A DNA stretch of 64,000 nt, taken from contig JACGCN010000016.1 of assembly GCA_014905825.1 (NCBI GenBank), positions 186,001 to 250,000 on the forward strand, given 5' to 3'. Below the pieces are notes generated by a model. The model worked only from the letters and a program-made list of their open reading frames with translations. It ran no database searches and was not told the DNA's origin. The position numbers were made by a program, and so were the translations under genes. The stretch's first letter is position 1. Every line of letters begins with the position of its first letter. This stretch comes from Lyophyllum atratum (Eukaryota > Basidiomycota > Agaricomycetes > Agaricales > Lyophyllaceae). Below are positions 46,172-56,884 of the stretch, one piece after another.

Positions 46172-46868
46172 TCAGAAGTCAGACAGAGTCCAGACTTGGT
46201 TGTTGTTGTTGTCCGAGCACTGCCAAGTCTGCACCTGGTTGCTATTAACATGCACGCCATTGGTCAAGTCAAGGCACTGTCCTACACGCAAAAAAAGAAA
46301 CGCAGGACAAAATCAGCTTGGTGCGAAGGAGCGAAAACGAAAGGGTAAGAAGACGCACCCTTGCCCTCGAGAGCGATCCTATGGTCCGCGGTGTACACCC
46401 ACTTCTGCGCGGGGATCTTGGGGTTGGTGTAGCACGTCCAGATCTTCATGCCCACTCCGCTCACAGGGTCTACGCGTCCCCATCAGCTTCGTCCCGCATC
46501 AAGTAAAAGGAAAAGGGAAAGGAGTGCGGAGAGGGGAACTTACTGGAGCCGGCGTCAAGGCAGAAGTTCGTCCCGTGGATGGCGATAATGTCACCAGCGG
46601 TGAGGGAGTACAAGCTCCATTGCTGGGCTTTCGTGTGGTTGCAGTCGTAGCTATCCGCAGATACATTCTCATGAGTCGGTGAGCAAGAAAGAAAAGGGGG
46701 GGGCACTCACATCTGCACAGGCGTCCCATCAGCGAAGATCCCACCGCGCACGTCGAGGCACTTGGACGTGTCTCCGTTCGGGTGGATATTATGAGACGCA
46801 TCGCCGGGGGCGCCGGCGGCGAAGGCGAGGAGGGGGGCGGCGAGGAGGGCAAGGAGGGTGGTGAACAT
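46172..46868 (-). CDS. Secreted ricin B-fold (beta-trefoil) lectin 1
   Basis: Exons 46868-46711, 46650-46544, 46469-46359 and 46281-46172 give 161 aa. Signal peptide MFTTLLALLAAPLLAFAAG. The mature protein is one beta-trefoil: HPNGDTSKCLDVRGGIFADG, then the QxW motifs QQWSL, QKWVY and QVWTL, and the repeats FCLDAGS and QCLDLTNGVHVNSNQVQTWQ. Carbohydrate binding is expected; no catalytic domain is attached. Exon borders lie at the same places and phases as in lectin 2 (49986-50627), showing a common origin. A TATATA box sits just upstream (about 46872-46877). Possible roles: defence or cell-wall carbohydrate binding (inference). Confidence 0.9.
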
Positions 46869-47530
46869 CGTGTATATAAGAGAAGGAAGGAGAGACTACT
46901 CGTGGAGCTAGGGTGGGTAGCTTGAGAGATGGGAGGATGATGCAGGAGGCGGGGCTGTATTTATCCTAGATGTTGCTGTGAGGGAGAAACATGGGGTTTT
47001 ACCCACGGCGGCGTACCCAGCCCTTCCAACTTCAAAGTTCATGATGCGTAGCAACGGCGTGCAGATCTCGAGACGGCGGTTTGCTCCCGTCAAGGTTCAG
47101 GGCATCGCGCAGGATGAGTTCCGATGCAGGCGACGGCCGCCGACCTCCTACTTTCCCACTGGTGCACAGCGGCGAGCGCACGCCGTGGATGATTTCAGAC
47201 GGTCTCTAACGCCGGCCTACACACTCCGCCAGATTCGGGCGTACCTCATGAATCAGAATCAACGGCGTTTCAAGGTCTGGTATCGGCCCGACATCCTGCC
47301 ACGAAATGAGTTTGATGACCTAGACAGTCGGGGTGTTTACGCCTTGGTGGACGAGTTCAGGGGGATTTGGACTACAGAGTTGCTGCAGACTGAATTTTCG
47401 CGTTTGGTGGGTTCGGCGAGGAGAAGTCAGGAAGAGAAGCAAAAGGAAGGGGAAGTATTTTTAGATTATTGGGTTTGGGGATTGGGTCTCCGCTGGGATT
47501 TCTCTTGGAACGATTCACTTGCCACCTGCT

Positions 47531-47558
47531 GGAGGAGGAGGAGGAGGAGGAGGAGGAG
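47531..47558. repeat. (GGA)n microsatellite
   Basis: Nine uninterrupted GGA units, directly before the promoter-like repeat. Confidence 0.9.
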
Positions 47559-47571
47559 TATATTACTTATC

Positions 47572-47815
47572 CAGGATTTCTCGACGTCAAGGTCACTACG
47601 GCTACGCTTCTTCCATCACCTCGCCCTGGCCTTGCCTTTATTACCCTGGGACAGCGCACGTATGGCATCTTGTTGTATCATTTTTCGTACGATGATATCT
47701 GCTCTTGCTCTGCTCAACACCCTAGACGACGGTCTGAACTCACCGTGGCCACACGATCTTGACGAGCATCAGGAGATAACTAGGTCGATCCTAGCTTGTC
47801 CATACACTAATTGGC
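47572..47815 (+). repeat. Copy of the lectin 2 promoter without its gene
   Basis: By eye this aligns with 49725-49975: shared blocks include TCAAGGTCAC.ACGGC, CTTGTTGTATCATT, TAGACGACGGTCTGAA and TCACCG, then GAGATAACTAGG / GAGGATAAATAGG (TATA position) and TGTCCATAC. No lectin reading frame follows. Confidence 0.7.
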
Positions 47816-47965
47816 AATCAAGCTTGCATAGTGACAATACGTACTCCTCCGGGCTTTTTGTGAATCCGCCGCTATTCTAATCCAACTTCCAACCAGAGAA
47901 CGGTATTCATCGAGTACATTTCAACCTCCCCTCATGCATCATATCGTAAACTGACCCCAGAGTTG

Positions 47966-48643
47966 TCAGTTGAAACCCCCGGTGAGCCCATTCCCAGCTG
48001 CTCTATTCAAGGTGGAATTCTCTCTCGACCTACGGCTCTTCTCCAGGACCAGAAATGAAACGACTGCAATGTCCTGGATCTCAACACCTCGGCTGTCCAT
48101 AACCAGGCGAGCGGGTTGACGGCCGTTCTGCACTGTGCGCGACTTGTGGAAGCGGACCAACGGCTCTTTGTTATCGTCCTCGGCAAAAAGCTAAAATGAC
48201 TGTCAGGACGCCGTCCAGCCTCGATAAAAACTTGGGATGACGCCGCACGCGCCTCGAATGACAGCCCTGGGCCATTTCCTTTCCACTTCAATTTTCGACC
48301 GGCGTTGTCCTCCAACATCACAGTGCTTTTGGGCAATTGACTTCAGATTCGTGCTCGAAAACGATTACGACGGAAAGACGCACTCTTTGAAAGGTACAAG
48401 ACTCTTTCTCAACCACGCGCTGACAGATACGGGCGTTCCGTTGCCGAGAGTGATGACATCGGACCTCACGTCCTTCCACACCCAGGAGGCGATGGTCTCG
48501 CCCGCCCCGTTCTTTACTCGAGTAACCGTATCCTTTCCGTGTTCAGTGGCGACCTGGTAAAAAACTTTGCCAGTGTCACTGTCGAGGATGACGGTGTTGC
48601 AAGGATTATCCGTTTCGAAGGTCAGTTCGTAGAGATCGGACAT
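47966..48643 (-). CDS. DUF6593 family protein
   Basis: Exons 48643-48384, 48325-48232 and 48190-47966 give 192 aa; introns are 58 and 41 nt. Family pattern: YELTFETDNPCNTVILDSDT, GKVFYQVATEH, WVWKDVRSDVIT, KSLVPFK, the second-half KLKWKGNGPGLSFE, RFHKSR, and a C-terminal VEIQDIAVVSFLVLEKSRR. This is the beta-rich DUF6593 domain found in many copies in mushroom-forming fungi; function is unknown. No signal peptide. The ATG at 48643 (MSDLYEL) was preferred over an upstream in-frame position because relatives begin close to the YELTF strand. It lies between the two lectin genes. Confidence 0.88.
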
Positions 48644-49312
48644 GAGATGCACAAAAGCTGATATTCCACCGTAAAGATAGTCCACTTTTATCTCGAGACA
48701 TTGACTGCGGACGGACTATTAAGGACGCCCGGATGCCCACCTACCACGGATACATACCTTTATGGCCTTGGTGTGCGTGAAAATGTCAAGAACCACAGCA
48801 ATAGCTGTGGAACCCAACCGCAGTCGGTCGACCCCGTTCAATCAAACTATTCAAGTCTTGTGCGATATTCCCGATGTGCAACATACCTAACCCTGTACTT
48901 TGGGATCAATCAGAATGCGGTATGCAACGATGACTTCAGAAAGACTCAACCCTTCCGATCTCCCAACCGCTAACCCCATACACAACTATGGGCATTCAGT
49001 GGCGCCGAATACAACGCAACGACTGTCAGACTCAGGGACCGAACAGAAAGGTCATCGAGCAAGTCGTAAGAAGCTCTTGACAGTCTTGGATGCGTCAACA
49101 CTCGAAGCTCGCGAGAAAGGTCGCCATCGGCGCTACCTTGCGAAAGTGAATTACGAGTTGTTCGAAGCGACGAATGCTCGACAAAACTTGCGAAGCACAC
49201 CAGATTTGAAATCCGTAAGCTTCGGTGCACGTAGGACGAACGATTTTGAATACGACTGATTTCTATAACAGGCATACAGTACAAACCTTACGAAGGCTGA
49301 AAATAGGAGACT

Positions 49313-49355
49313 GTCAGTAAATTGTGATATGTCGGACATACCACAATTTACTGAC
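49313..49355. repeat. 43 bp near-perfect palindrome
   Basis: Arms of 21 bp (GTCAGTAAATTGTGATATGTC and its complement, one mismatch) are separated by a single G. Confidence 0.9.
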
Positions 49356-49724
49356 CTATAATGAGAGAAGTCAGAAGACAAAAAATGTGCAACGCAAATA
49401 TCTCGTTCTTGCGGCCATCTCACCCCTTCGTTGTCGTTGCCCTGACGGTGGCAGGGTGGTGAGCGGGTTCTTCAAGCCATGCCGGGGGCTGAACCAACAT
49501 TTGCTCCAGTTTCGATCAGAGGCCGTCGGCATCGACCACATGGCGGCTGTGACTTCCTGATGACGGCGCCTTCTTCTCTTCGAGCTCTCATCTTTTATAC
49601 AACCGCTGGGCGAGCACGCGAGTCCTCCAAGACGAGGCACTCGCAAAGAAATGCTATAGAGTTGAGCCCGAAACTGAAACTGGACGATGCGCTCCACACC
49701 CTCCGTACGTCAACCACAACCATT

Positions 49725-49975
49725 CAGGATTTTTACTCGTCAAGGTCACGACGGCGACGAAGGCCGTCTTCCATCACATCGCCCTATCTCTTCCTTATAT
49801 TACCCTGAGAGGGTGGACAGTGCACTCCACCTTGTTGTATCATTCTTGGCATGATGATTTCTGCTCAGCACCGTAGACGACGGTCTGAAATCACCGCAGC
49901 CGTAACTAACGATTTTGGCGAGCGTCGGAGCTGGAGGATAAATAGGTAGTCCCTAGCTGTCCATACCACCCATCA
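49725..49975 (+). repeat. Lectin 2 promoter segment, duplicated at 47572-47815
   Basis: Homologous by eye to 47572-47815 over about 240 bp, ending at the lectin 2 5' leader. Confidence 0.7.
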
Positions 49976-49985
49976 GTTGTGGATC

Positions 49986-50627
49986 ATGTTCTCTTCCCTC
50001 CTATTCCTCCTTTCCGCGCCTGCCCTCCTCGCGCAAGCAGCCGGTGCTCCTGGCGACCGTTACCTGTATCTCCACCCGAACAACGACACCTCAAAGTGTC
50101 TCAACGTTCGTGGCGGAGTCTTCGCTGACGGAACCCCCGTGGATATGTAAGTCATGGCGGCCTGGTTCGTCATTGAAAACTCACACTCGACGTAAAGCGC
50201 CGACTGCAATTACAATGGTGGTTTCAATCAGGAGTGGAAGATTTTTGACGGGAACACGACTGTTCAAGTCCACGGCACAACGTACTGCTTGGATGCGGGA
50301 GCCAGTGAGTTTTGTTAGCTCCTCTTATTTCTCTACGAGGCTCACCAACATGAGTAGCTCCTGCTAGTGGCGTTGGACTGAAAATCTGGACGTGCTATGA
50401 GGGTCTCGCGGCTCAAAAGTGGTATTTCACAAACGATAGCAGGATCGCCCTTCAAGATAAAGGTCAGTCGCAGACTCCTGTTCTATACGTTATCCAGACA
50501 GTCCTCACACCGCGCTTTTACTGCAGGGCTCTGTGTTGACTTGACCAACGGCGTTCATGTCAGCGGCAATCAAGTCCAGACCTGGCAGTGCACGGACAAC
50601 AACGCCAACCAGGCCTGGACCTATTGA
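49986..50627 (+). CDS. Secreted ricin B-fold (beta-trefoil) lectin 2
   Basis: Exons 49986-50146, 50198-50304, 50358-50462 and 50527-50627 give 157 aa. Signal peptide MFSSLLFLLSAPALLAQA. Trefoil motifs match lectin 1: HPNNDTSKCLNVRGGVFADG, QEWKI, YCLDAGA, SGVGLKIWTCY, QKWYF, CVDLTNGVHVSGNQVQTWQ and QAWTY. It ends slightly earlier than lectin 1. All three introns sit at the same codon positions and phases as in lectin 1, so the two are paralogues, now in divergent orientation about 3.1 kb apart. Expected to be an extracellular sugar-binding protein. Confidence 0.9.
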
Positions 50628-51088
50628 TGTAGCATACGTCATGTCATACCCTTTCGGGTTGCGCCATCCTTAATACTTAGGCACCATAGGTCATTGGACA
50701 GTCGGTGATTCACTCGAGAGTTCAACACTTCTCTCGACTAATCTTCTAATGCTATTCGTTCGTTGAACTCTCCTGCTGGTGTGGGATCACTGCCTATTGT
50801 CGCTGTGCAGACTAGCCTGTGCGTGGAATCCAACGATCCCGATGAGAAATGTACGGTCTAGAAGTATTGTCATAACTTAGAAAGTAAAGCATGTTGCGAG
50901 GCCTTGTCATACCAATTCAATTTCATAATCATATGAAGGAAGATTCGAAACAACAATGGCTGAAGCTGGCTGAAGCGACTCCAACCGACGAAGGGGCGTG
51001 GCCGAACGTCACGCGCAAGTTGAGTGGCATCATGTGCTGGTTAATGTCGCGTAAAATAGTACTCGTAGCAAGTTGAACTTAAAACCAA
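50628..51088. other. Intergenic, promoter of the first two-module gene
   Basis: The stretch from about 50888 (GCATGTT.CGAGGCC ... CATATGAAGGAAGA) resembles 52381-52446 in front of the second two-module gene, so the promoters were duplicated with the genes. Confidence 0.55.
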
Positions 51089-52101
51089 ATGGCGAACCAA
51101 ACTCTCTCGGCCAATACTGCAAATCGTACGCAGACTGCAATTATCTCGTCACTTTCTTCATCTACTCGCTAACCTGGATATCTGCAGAACCTACTGGCAA
51201 ACTCTTGAGCTACCGACAAGCCAGGTACGCAAACCCCCCGGCTTTTGTCTACGGTTTCCCACTAGACGACGGTGGCCTGGCATACTGCGGTGAAAAACTT
51301 CATCCTATACTTCCCAATTCGACAGCGGAGGAGCGTAGGGAGGCAGAAGGCGTCCAGGATTGTTTAACAGTCAACCACCTTTGCGAGGTATGCTCCGAAG
51401 CATGGCCTGAAAACAGAGTGGAAATCGAGTCTGGCTCTAGGCGAGGCAAACAGTACACACTCCTCGCGCTCGCAGCTTGTACTCGCGCCAGTGATGAATT
51501 TATTCCCAAAGGCGATGACATGAGGAAGTTGAAGGCAATCATGGTTGAGAATGGGTTCAAAGAGGAGCCAATGTGGTTTATTATGAAATCGAGACGCGTA
51601 AGGCTGACTGCCAACTTGGATACCACTACAGAGGGTACACAATTACTTCATCACTTCTCCTTCTATCCGCTTACCGGCATACCCGCAGAACCAATAGGCA
51701 AACTCTTGCCTTACCGTAAGGCCAGAAGTGCAAACCCCCCGGCTTTTGTCTACGGATTCCCACTCGACCACAGTGGCATACTGTATTGCGGTGAAAGACT
51801 TCTTCCCAAACCTCCCAATGCGACACCGGAGGAGCTCAAGAAAGTAGAGCGCATGCAGATTGGTCTAACGTTGAGGCACCTTCGCGCTGTATGCTCCGAA
51901 GCATGGCCTGCGAACAGAGTGGATACCGAATGCGGCTTTAAACTGGGCAAGCATTACACACTCCTGGCGCTCGCGGCTTGTACTCTTCCCAGTGATAAAT
52001 TTATTCCCAAAGGCGATGATATGAGGAAGTTGAAGGAGATTATGGTCGAGAATGGGTTCAAACAAGATCCAATGTGGTTTATCTTGACCTCGAGCCCATG
52101 A
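51089..52101 (+). CDS. Two-module protein A (internal tandem duplication, unknown family)
   Basis: Exons 51089-51125, 51188-51634 and 51689-52101 give 298 aa. A short leader MANQTLSANTAN is followed by two copies of a ~130-residue module. Each module runs GKLL(S/P)YR.AR.ANPPAFV, YGFPLD...YCGE.L, a charged helix, (V/L)(C/R)SEAWP.NRV, a G(K)(Q/H)YTLLALAACT strand, FIPKGDDMRKLK and IMVENGFK..PMWFI. Each module begins right after an intron in the same phase (+1) whose sequence is itself similar (GTACACAATTACTTCATC...GCAG), so one exon-plus-intron was duplicated. No signal peptide or membrane segment. I do not recognise the domain; length and style resemble short mushroom-specific hypothetical proteins. 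Confidence 0.78.
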
Positions 52102-52560
52102 GCAATGGTGTGCATATTAGTATCGACCCTTCTCTGATAGATTACCGATGGCATCTCCGTGACTCTGCATGCTTCCTACATTATAGACAGTATTAGACAT
52201 ATACATACCTTCAAGCTCCCTGTACTTTATAAGATACCCGCAAACTTGCACACAGTAGTAGCGCGTCGGGCCGGCCTCCTCAACCGAGGTGGCTCATCTT
52301 TTCCCTTCAGTCTTGTTACTGAATGTTGTTACTGTCGTAGCTTGTGCAGTTTCCCGAGGGCTCTTGGGATGATTGAGTGAAGCATGTTCAAGCGAGGCCA
52401 TGTCATGTCAATTAAATTCGGAGTCCATAACCATATGAAGGAAGACTCGTGGCGCGGGCGTTTCCGAGCGATGAATGGGTGTGGTAGAAGATCACACGCA
52501 ACTCTTGTGCTGTTGTTGTTGTCGCGTAAATTACACAGGAATTTGAGCTTATTAGACCGA
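52102..52560. other. Intergenic, promoter of the second two-module gene
   Basis: Contains the promoter block shared with about 50888-50950 (ACCATATGAAGGAAGA at 52431-52446). No other gene seen. Confidence 0.5.
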
Positions 52561-53558
52561 ATGGCGAACCAATGTCTCTCTGCCAATACCGCACTGGGTA
52601 CACAGTTACTTCATCACTTTCTCCCTCTATCCGCTAACCGGCATATCTGCAGAACCGACTGGCAAACTCTTGCCCTATCGTAAGGCTAGAGGCGCAAACC
52701 CCCCGGCTTTTGTGTATGGCTTTCCACTTGACGACAATGGCGTAGCGTACTGCGGTGGAAAACTTCGTCCTATACCCCCCAATTTGGCAGGTCTGGAGCG
52801 TAACAAAGCAGAAAATATCCAGGCGGGTCTGACGTTCAGGCACCTCACCTCCGCGTGCTCCAAAGCATGGCCCGCATACAGAGTGGAAGTCGAATCTGGC
52901 TTTAAGCTGGGCAAACATTACACACTCCTGGCGCTCGCAGCTTGTACTCGTCCCGACGACGAATTTATTCCCAAAGGCGATGATATGAGGAAGTTGAAGG
53001 AAATCATGGTTGAGAACGGGTTCAAAGAAGAGCCAATGTGGTTTATTATGCATTCGAGTCTAAAGGGGAATACTACCGTGACTGCAACGGGTACACAATT
53101 ACTTCATCACTTTCTCCCTCTATCCGCTAACCGGCATATCTGCAGAACCGAATGGCAAACTCTTGCCCTACCGTAAGGCCAGAGGCGCAAACCCCCCGGC
53201 TTTTGTGTATGGCTTTCCACTTGACGACAGTGGCGTAGCGTACTGCGGTGAAAAACTTCGTCCTATACCCCCCAATTTGACAGGTCTGGAGCGTGACAAA
53301 GCAGAAAATATCCAGGCGGGTCTGACGTTCAGACACCTCACCTCCGCGTGCTCCAAAGCATGGCCCGCATACAGAGTGAACGTCGAATCTGGCTTTAAGC
53401 TGGGCAAATACTACACACTCCTGGCGCTCGCAGCTTGTACTCTTCCCGAGGATGAATTTATTCCCAAAGGCGATGATATGAAAAGATTGAAGGAAATCAT
53501 GGCGGAGAATGGGTTCAAAGAAGATCCAATGTGGTTTATCTTGACCTCGAGCCCATGA
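52561..53558 (+). CDS. Two-module protein B (paralogue of A)
   Basis: Exons 52561-52597, 52653-53090 and 53146-53558 give 295 aa. The leader MANQCLSANTAL is nearly that of protein A, and the first exon is 37 nt in both. Its two modules are more alike to each other (for example both read LTFRHLTSACSKAWPAYRV and KLRPIPPNL) than to those of A, and its two introns are almost identical, pointing to recent duplication or gene conversion inside B. The last module and the stop (PMWFILTSSP) match the end of A. Function unknown; an intracellular soluble protein is likely because no signal peptide is present. Confidence 0.78.
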
Positions 53559-54705
53559 GCACGGTGTGTATATTCGTATCGAAGTCTTTTCTCTGACAGA
53601 TTACTGATATATTCTAGATGGCTCTACACGCGTCCTACAAGATAGAGTATGTTAGGAATACACCTACTTTCAAACTCTCCGTATTCTACTTGATACTGGT
53701 ACCGCTGTACTTGAACGAACACAGACTGTACATGGCCTCTACTCCGTCGCTCATGTTCGTGGAATATTTCATTTTAACCGTTACGTGGCACTCCAGTGAA
53801 CGAAACCATGCAGCGCGTGCTCATGGCCATTTGGCTGTGCCAGTGAGCACACTACTACGGTCTTCACTCCACCCATGACGCTAACCAGGTCAGCCTTCGA
53901 TAATGAAGATTAGTTTCTGATCCGTACGTCGTTGAGCTGATCCTAGTCTATCATCCATGCCAGCCAAGCTCTAAGTTGAAGGCCAGCATGGTCCCGTATC
54001 TGAGAAGGGTACCCGACCACACCATACTGTGATGAGATCATTAAAACTGGTTAGAAATTCCCATAATGACACCAGTAAAGCGTAAATCAACGGTACGCAT
54101 AAGCATCATAAGCCACGACCACCCTAGCATCATGTATCGCTGAATCGCCGAGCTAAGTTTCCAATCGTTCAAGGCCCAGACCTATTTAATTGACTGCGCT
54201 ATGACAGGCGTCAACTATATGTTACCAGTGACGAAACTGAGGGCCTAGACAGCGAGCAGAACTTGTTTGGACAGAGGGCCGAGCCCTCGCTTTCTGTCTA
54301 GACATGGGGGAGATCGTTTGGCTGCGGAAACTCGGGTATGCGCACATCGTGCCAGGCATCACGAATGAAAAAGAGTGAAATAAAAATCGCCTGAAAAGTG
54401 ATGATGATACTCGTCCTCAGATACTTAAGTGTAGATTGTGAAGGAGAAGCGTACCATAGCCCAAGCTTGCAATTGTAACAGATATATGTCGGAGTGAAAT
54501 ACCGCCGCCCATCATACCGCGCGGTTGTAAGGTCATAGTGGTCGCAGGTGAAAGGGTCCTGATGGAAGGCTTATGTTGAACAGGTATTCCGAAATTCATC
54601 GGCGGTGATGACACTGCTAGTACACGGCCCCTTTCAATTGGGCCAGATGAGGAATTTGTGAACCAGTTGCGATAAGAAACTCAAAGCGATCTCGAGAGAC
54701 ATCTA
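53559..54705. other. Intergenic, no gene seen
   Basis: 3' flank of protein B and of the next minus-strand gene. No coding frame supported. Confidence 0.5.
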
Positions 54706-55353
54706 TCATCTGCCGCCTCGATCTAGTGCCCCCAGAAGATTGGCAACAACAGCAGCGCTCTCCTGGCTACGTTTCAGTTGCTCGTAGATAGACTGGATCG
54801 AACGATTCGCTTCGGATAGCATCTGTTGCTCGGTTGGCGCAGAAACTGTTTCACCGGGACCAGGTATGGGAAGCACTGGCAGTGCACCAACTCCAGTCTG
54901 CCATAATAATTCGGTGATGCTTTTTATCGTCTGCTTCAGCGTGGCGATGTCCGCTGGACATAAACCCTATATGAGACCGCGTAGATGACCTAGACCTGGA
55001 CGGGTGTTACCTTCAGTCTGAACAGGGCTGTTACCTGGGTGATACGCGTTCTGTCTAGCGGGTTCGAGTTAATAGGCGCGAATTCAAAATATCATGTTGA
55101 TGACATACATCCCAGCTAAAGCGCTACGCGCAGTATTCTGCAGACGCGCTACATTTTCCTGCGCAATTTGTATGTTCTGCTGAAAAACGACAGGAGAGTT
55201 GGGATCCGTTCCCTGATGGAGTGAGTGATCGGGTAAAAATCCTTGCTGGTTTGAAAACGGTTGTCCTGAGGGATATCCCGGCTGCATCGTAGACGGGTAG
55301 CCGCTCATGTTGCCTCCAGAAGTGGCTGGAAAGCTCTGGGGGTTAGGCAACAT
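54706..55353 (-). CDS. Small Gln/Pro-rich, helical conserved protein (178 aa)
   Basis: Exons 55353-55109, 55054-55011 and 54953-54706; phases match and introns are 54 and 57 nt. The N-terminal ~55 residues are Pro/Gly/Gln/Ser-rich, then predicted helices: VVFQQNIQIAQENVARLQNT, DIATLKQTIKSITELLWQTG, a GALPVLPIPGPGE linker, and EQQMLSEANRSIQSIYEQLK with SQESAAVVANLLGAL. This looks like a coiled-coil subunit or adaptor; I cannot name it. An upstream in-frame ATG at 55425 would extend it by 24 residues. It is divergent from the methyltransferase gene, 302 bp away. Confidence 0.7.
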
Positions 55354-55655
55354 GGCGGTTAAGAGATAAGCTGAGTCCCGAGACCAAAAATACAATAATT
55401 TGGCGAAGTCCTTGGAGTCAAACATCAACAAAATCTGTAGCCGTCATCCGGCCGCGAATGACTTTCTTCAAGTTCTTATATCAACAGATCGACTATCATC
55501 TGTTACATAAGGTCTGTTTGGAGACTAGACTTTCTTCAACTTAGACAGAACCAGCTGGACAGTAAAACTGAAGCACAGGTGCGTGAAATCTAATTCGACA
55601 TGCATCGCACATCGTACAACTTTATTTTGGCCAGCTCGCCTCGGTTGTATGAGTC
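55354..55655. promoter_or_regulatory. Divergent promoter (helical protein / methyltransferase)
   Basis: 302 bp between opposite start codons; no TATA box seen. Confidence 0.5.
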
Positions 55656-56825
55656 ATGGCACTTCAGCCGCCAACTTCTCGCCTTCCCCCGATACACAAA
55701 ATTGCGTCGTACCCAGCGAGGGATCTTTCTGAAGCGTTAGCGTACTTACGCCACATATATAGCCCGGAAGTTCGAGGCTCCCGCCGGTATAGACCAGATG
55801 CGACGCTAAGAAATGCCAGCACTCTTCCATCTATGGTTAACGACCCAAGCGGGCTAGATGATCTGCGATCGGATGCTTTCGAGCGATCCTATGCTATGAG
55901 ATGGTTGACTGCTCTCGTATCCCAAGCCGAGATCTGGGAGGTAGACCCTGCTACAGACGATCCTGTCCATTCTATGACCTCACTAGAGACAGCGCAGCTT
56001 ATACAAGATGCTGCGTCACTCTTGGCAATATGTTCTGGAACGGCAGCTGCTGGGATCGTCGTTCGTGATTTCGTATTTGAGCGCTCAGAAGGAGAGGACA
56101 TGTTGAAGGTTCATATAAGGGATGTTCCGTTGGATAACAAGGATTATGGAAGCGTTGGAGCACAAACATGGGGTGGGGCATGCGTCTTGGCGGAGACAAT
56201 TGTTGAAGACCCAACGCGTTTTGGGTTGCTGTGCAACAATCGAGAGATGCGAATTCTCGAACTGGGCGCTGGAACGGGCCTTGTTAGCCTGGCGGTAGGG
56301 AAACTACTTCAGGATACAGCTACGCCAAGTCATGGAGCCACCATCATCGCGACCGATTATTATCCATCTGTGCTAGAGAATCTTGCAACCAATATTCGGT
56401 CAAATTTTCCTTCCTTCCATGATTCCCAGGCCGTCCGTGTTTCTTCTCATTTTCTCGACTGGTCTTTGTTTGCGAACGAGCCTAACCAAAGCCCGCCATT
56501 CGATTTACCCTTCGACCTCGTCCTCGGTGCAGACGTCGTCTACGAGGCCCAGCACGCTATCTGGATCAAGTCATGTCTAACTAAACTTCTGAAAAAACCC
56601 ACGAAAACCTCCGATCCTCTGTTCCATTTAATGATTCCTCTCCGCTCTACTCACTCCTCCGAATCAAGCACTGTCGACACTCTCTTCTCCGGCCCCGTCG
56701 CCAACGATTCAAGCCCTCATAAAGATTTGAGGATTATCTCGAAGGAAGTCATCCTTTGCGATGCAGGCAATAACGCAGGACCAGATCAAATCGAATACGC
56801 ATATTATAAAATTGGGTGGCGTTAG
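55656..56825 (+). CDS. Class I SAM methyltransferase, METTL21/EFM (Methyltransf_16) family
   Basis: Intronless, 389 aa, ATG in a TCATGGC context. SAM-binding motif I is ILELGAGTGLVSLAVG (near residue 208), preceded by GAQTWGGACVLAE (the family's 'W.a...L' block). IIATDYYPSVLENLATNI is motif II with its acidic end, and the post-motif strand FDLVLGADVVYEAQHAIW carries the D(V/A)VY signature typical of this lysine methyltransferase family. An N-terminal ~160-residue helical extension (EALAYLRHIYSPEV...) is longer than in METTL21 and more like larger fungal members. The target is probably a protein lysine, e.g. in an elongation factor or chaperone; which one cannot be said. Confidence 0.9.
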   Translation: MALQPPTSRLPPIHKIASYPARDLSEALAYLRHIYSPEVRGSRRYRPDATLRNASTLPSMVNDPSGLDDLRSDAFERSYAMRWLTALVSQAEIWEVDPATDDPVHSMTSLETAQLIQDAASLLAICSGTAAAGIVVRDFVFERSEGEDMLKVHIRDVPLDNKDYGSVGAQTWGGACVLAETIVEDPTRFGLLCNNREMRILELGAGTGLVSLAVGKLLQDTATPSHGATIIATDYYPSVLENLATNIRSNFPSFHDSQAVRVSSHFLDWSLFANEPNQSPPFDLPFDLVLGADVVYEAQHAIWIKSCLTKLLKKPTKTSDPLFHLMIPLRSTHSSESSTVDTLFSGPVANDSSPHKDLRIISKEVILCDAGNNAGPDQIEYAYYKIGWR

Positions 56826-56884
56826 GGACATGAACATTGGAACAACATGGTAAGCAGAGCTATGATACAGTGTAAATGAGAAAA

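Larger units (their letters stand above)
46869..47965. other. Intergenic with a duplicated lectin-promoter segment
   Basis: A 300-codon plus-strand frame (46978-47880) is not accepted as a gene because its second half is homologous to the non-coding promoter of lectin 2. See the repeat at 47572-47815. Confidence 0.5.
48644..49985. other. Intergenic: DUF6593 promoter, hairpin, lectin 2 promoter
   Basis: No gene is supported. A 120-codon plus-strand frame (48900-49259) has no recognisable features. The last 260 bp is the lectin 2 promoter, with GATAAATAG about 50 bp before the start. Confidence 0.5.

Noticed and set aside
46978..47880. 300-codon plus-strand open frame
   Set aside because: No family resemblance. 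It crosses the GGA microsatellite and its second half is homologous to the non-coding lectin 2 promoter.
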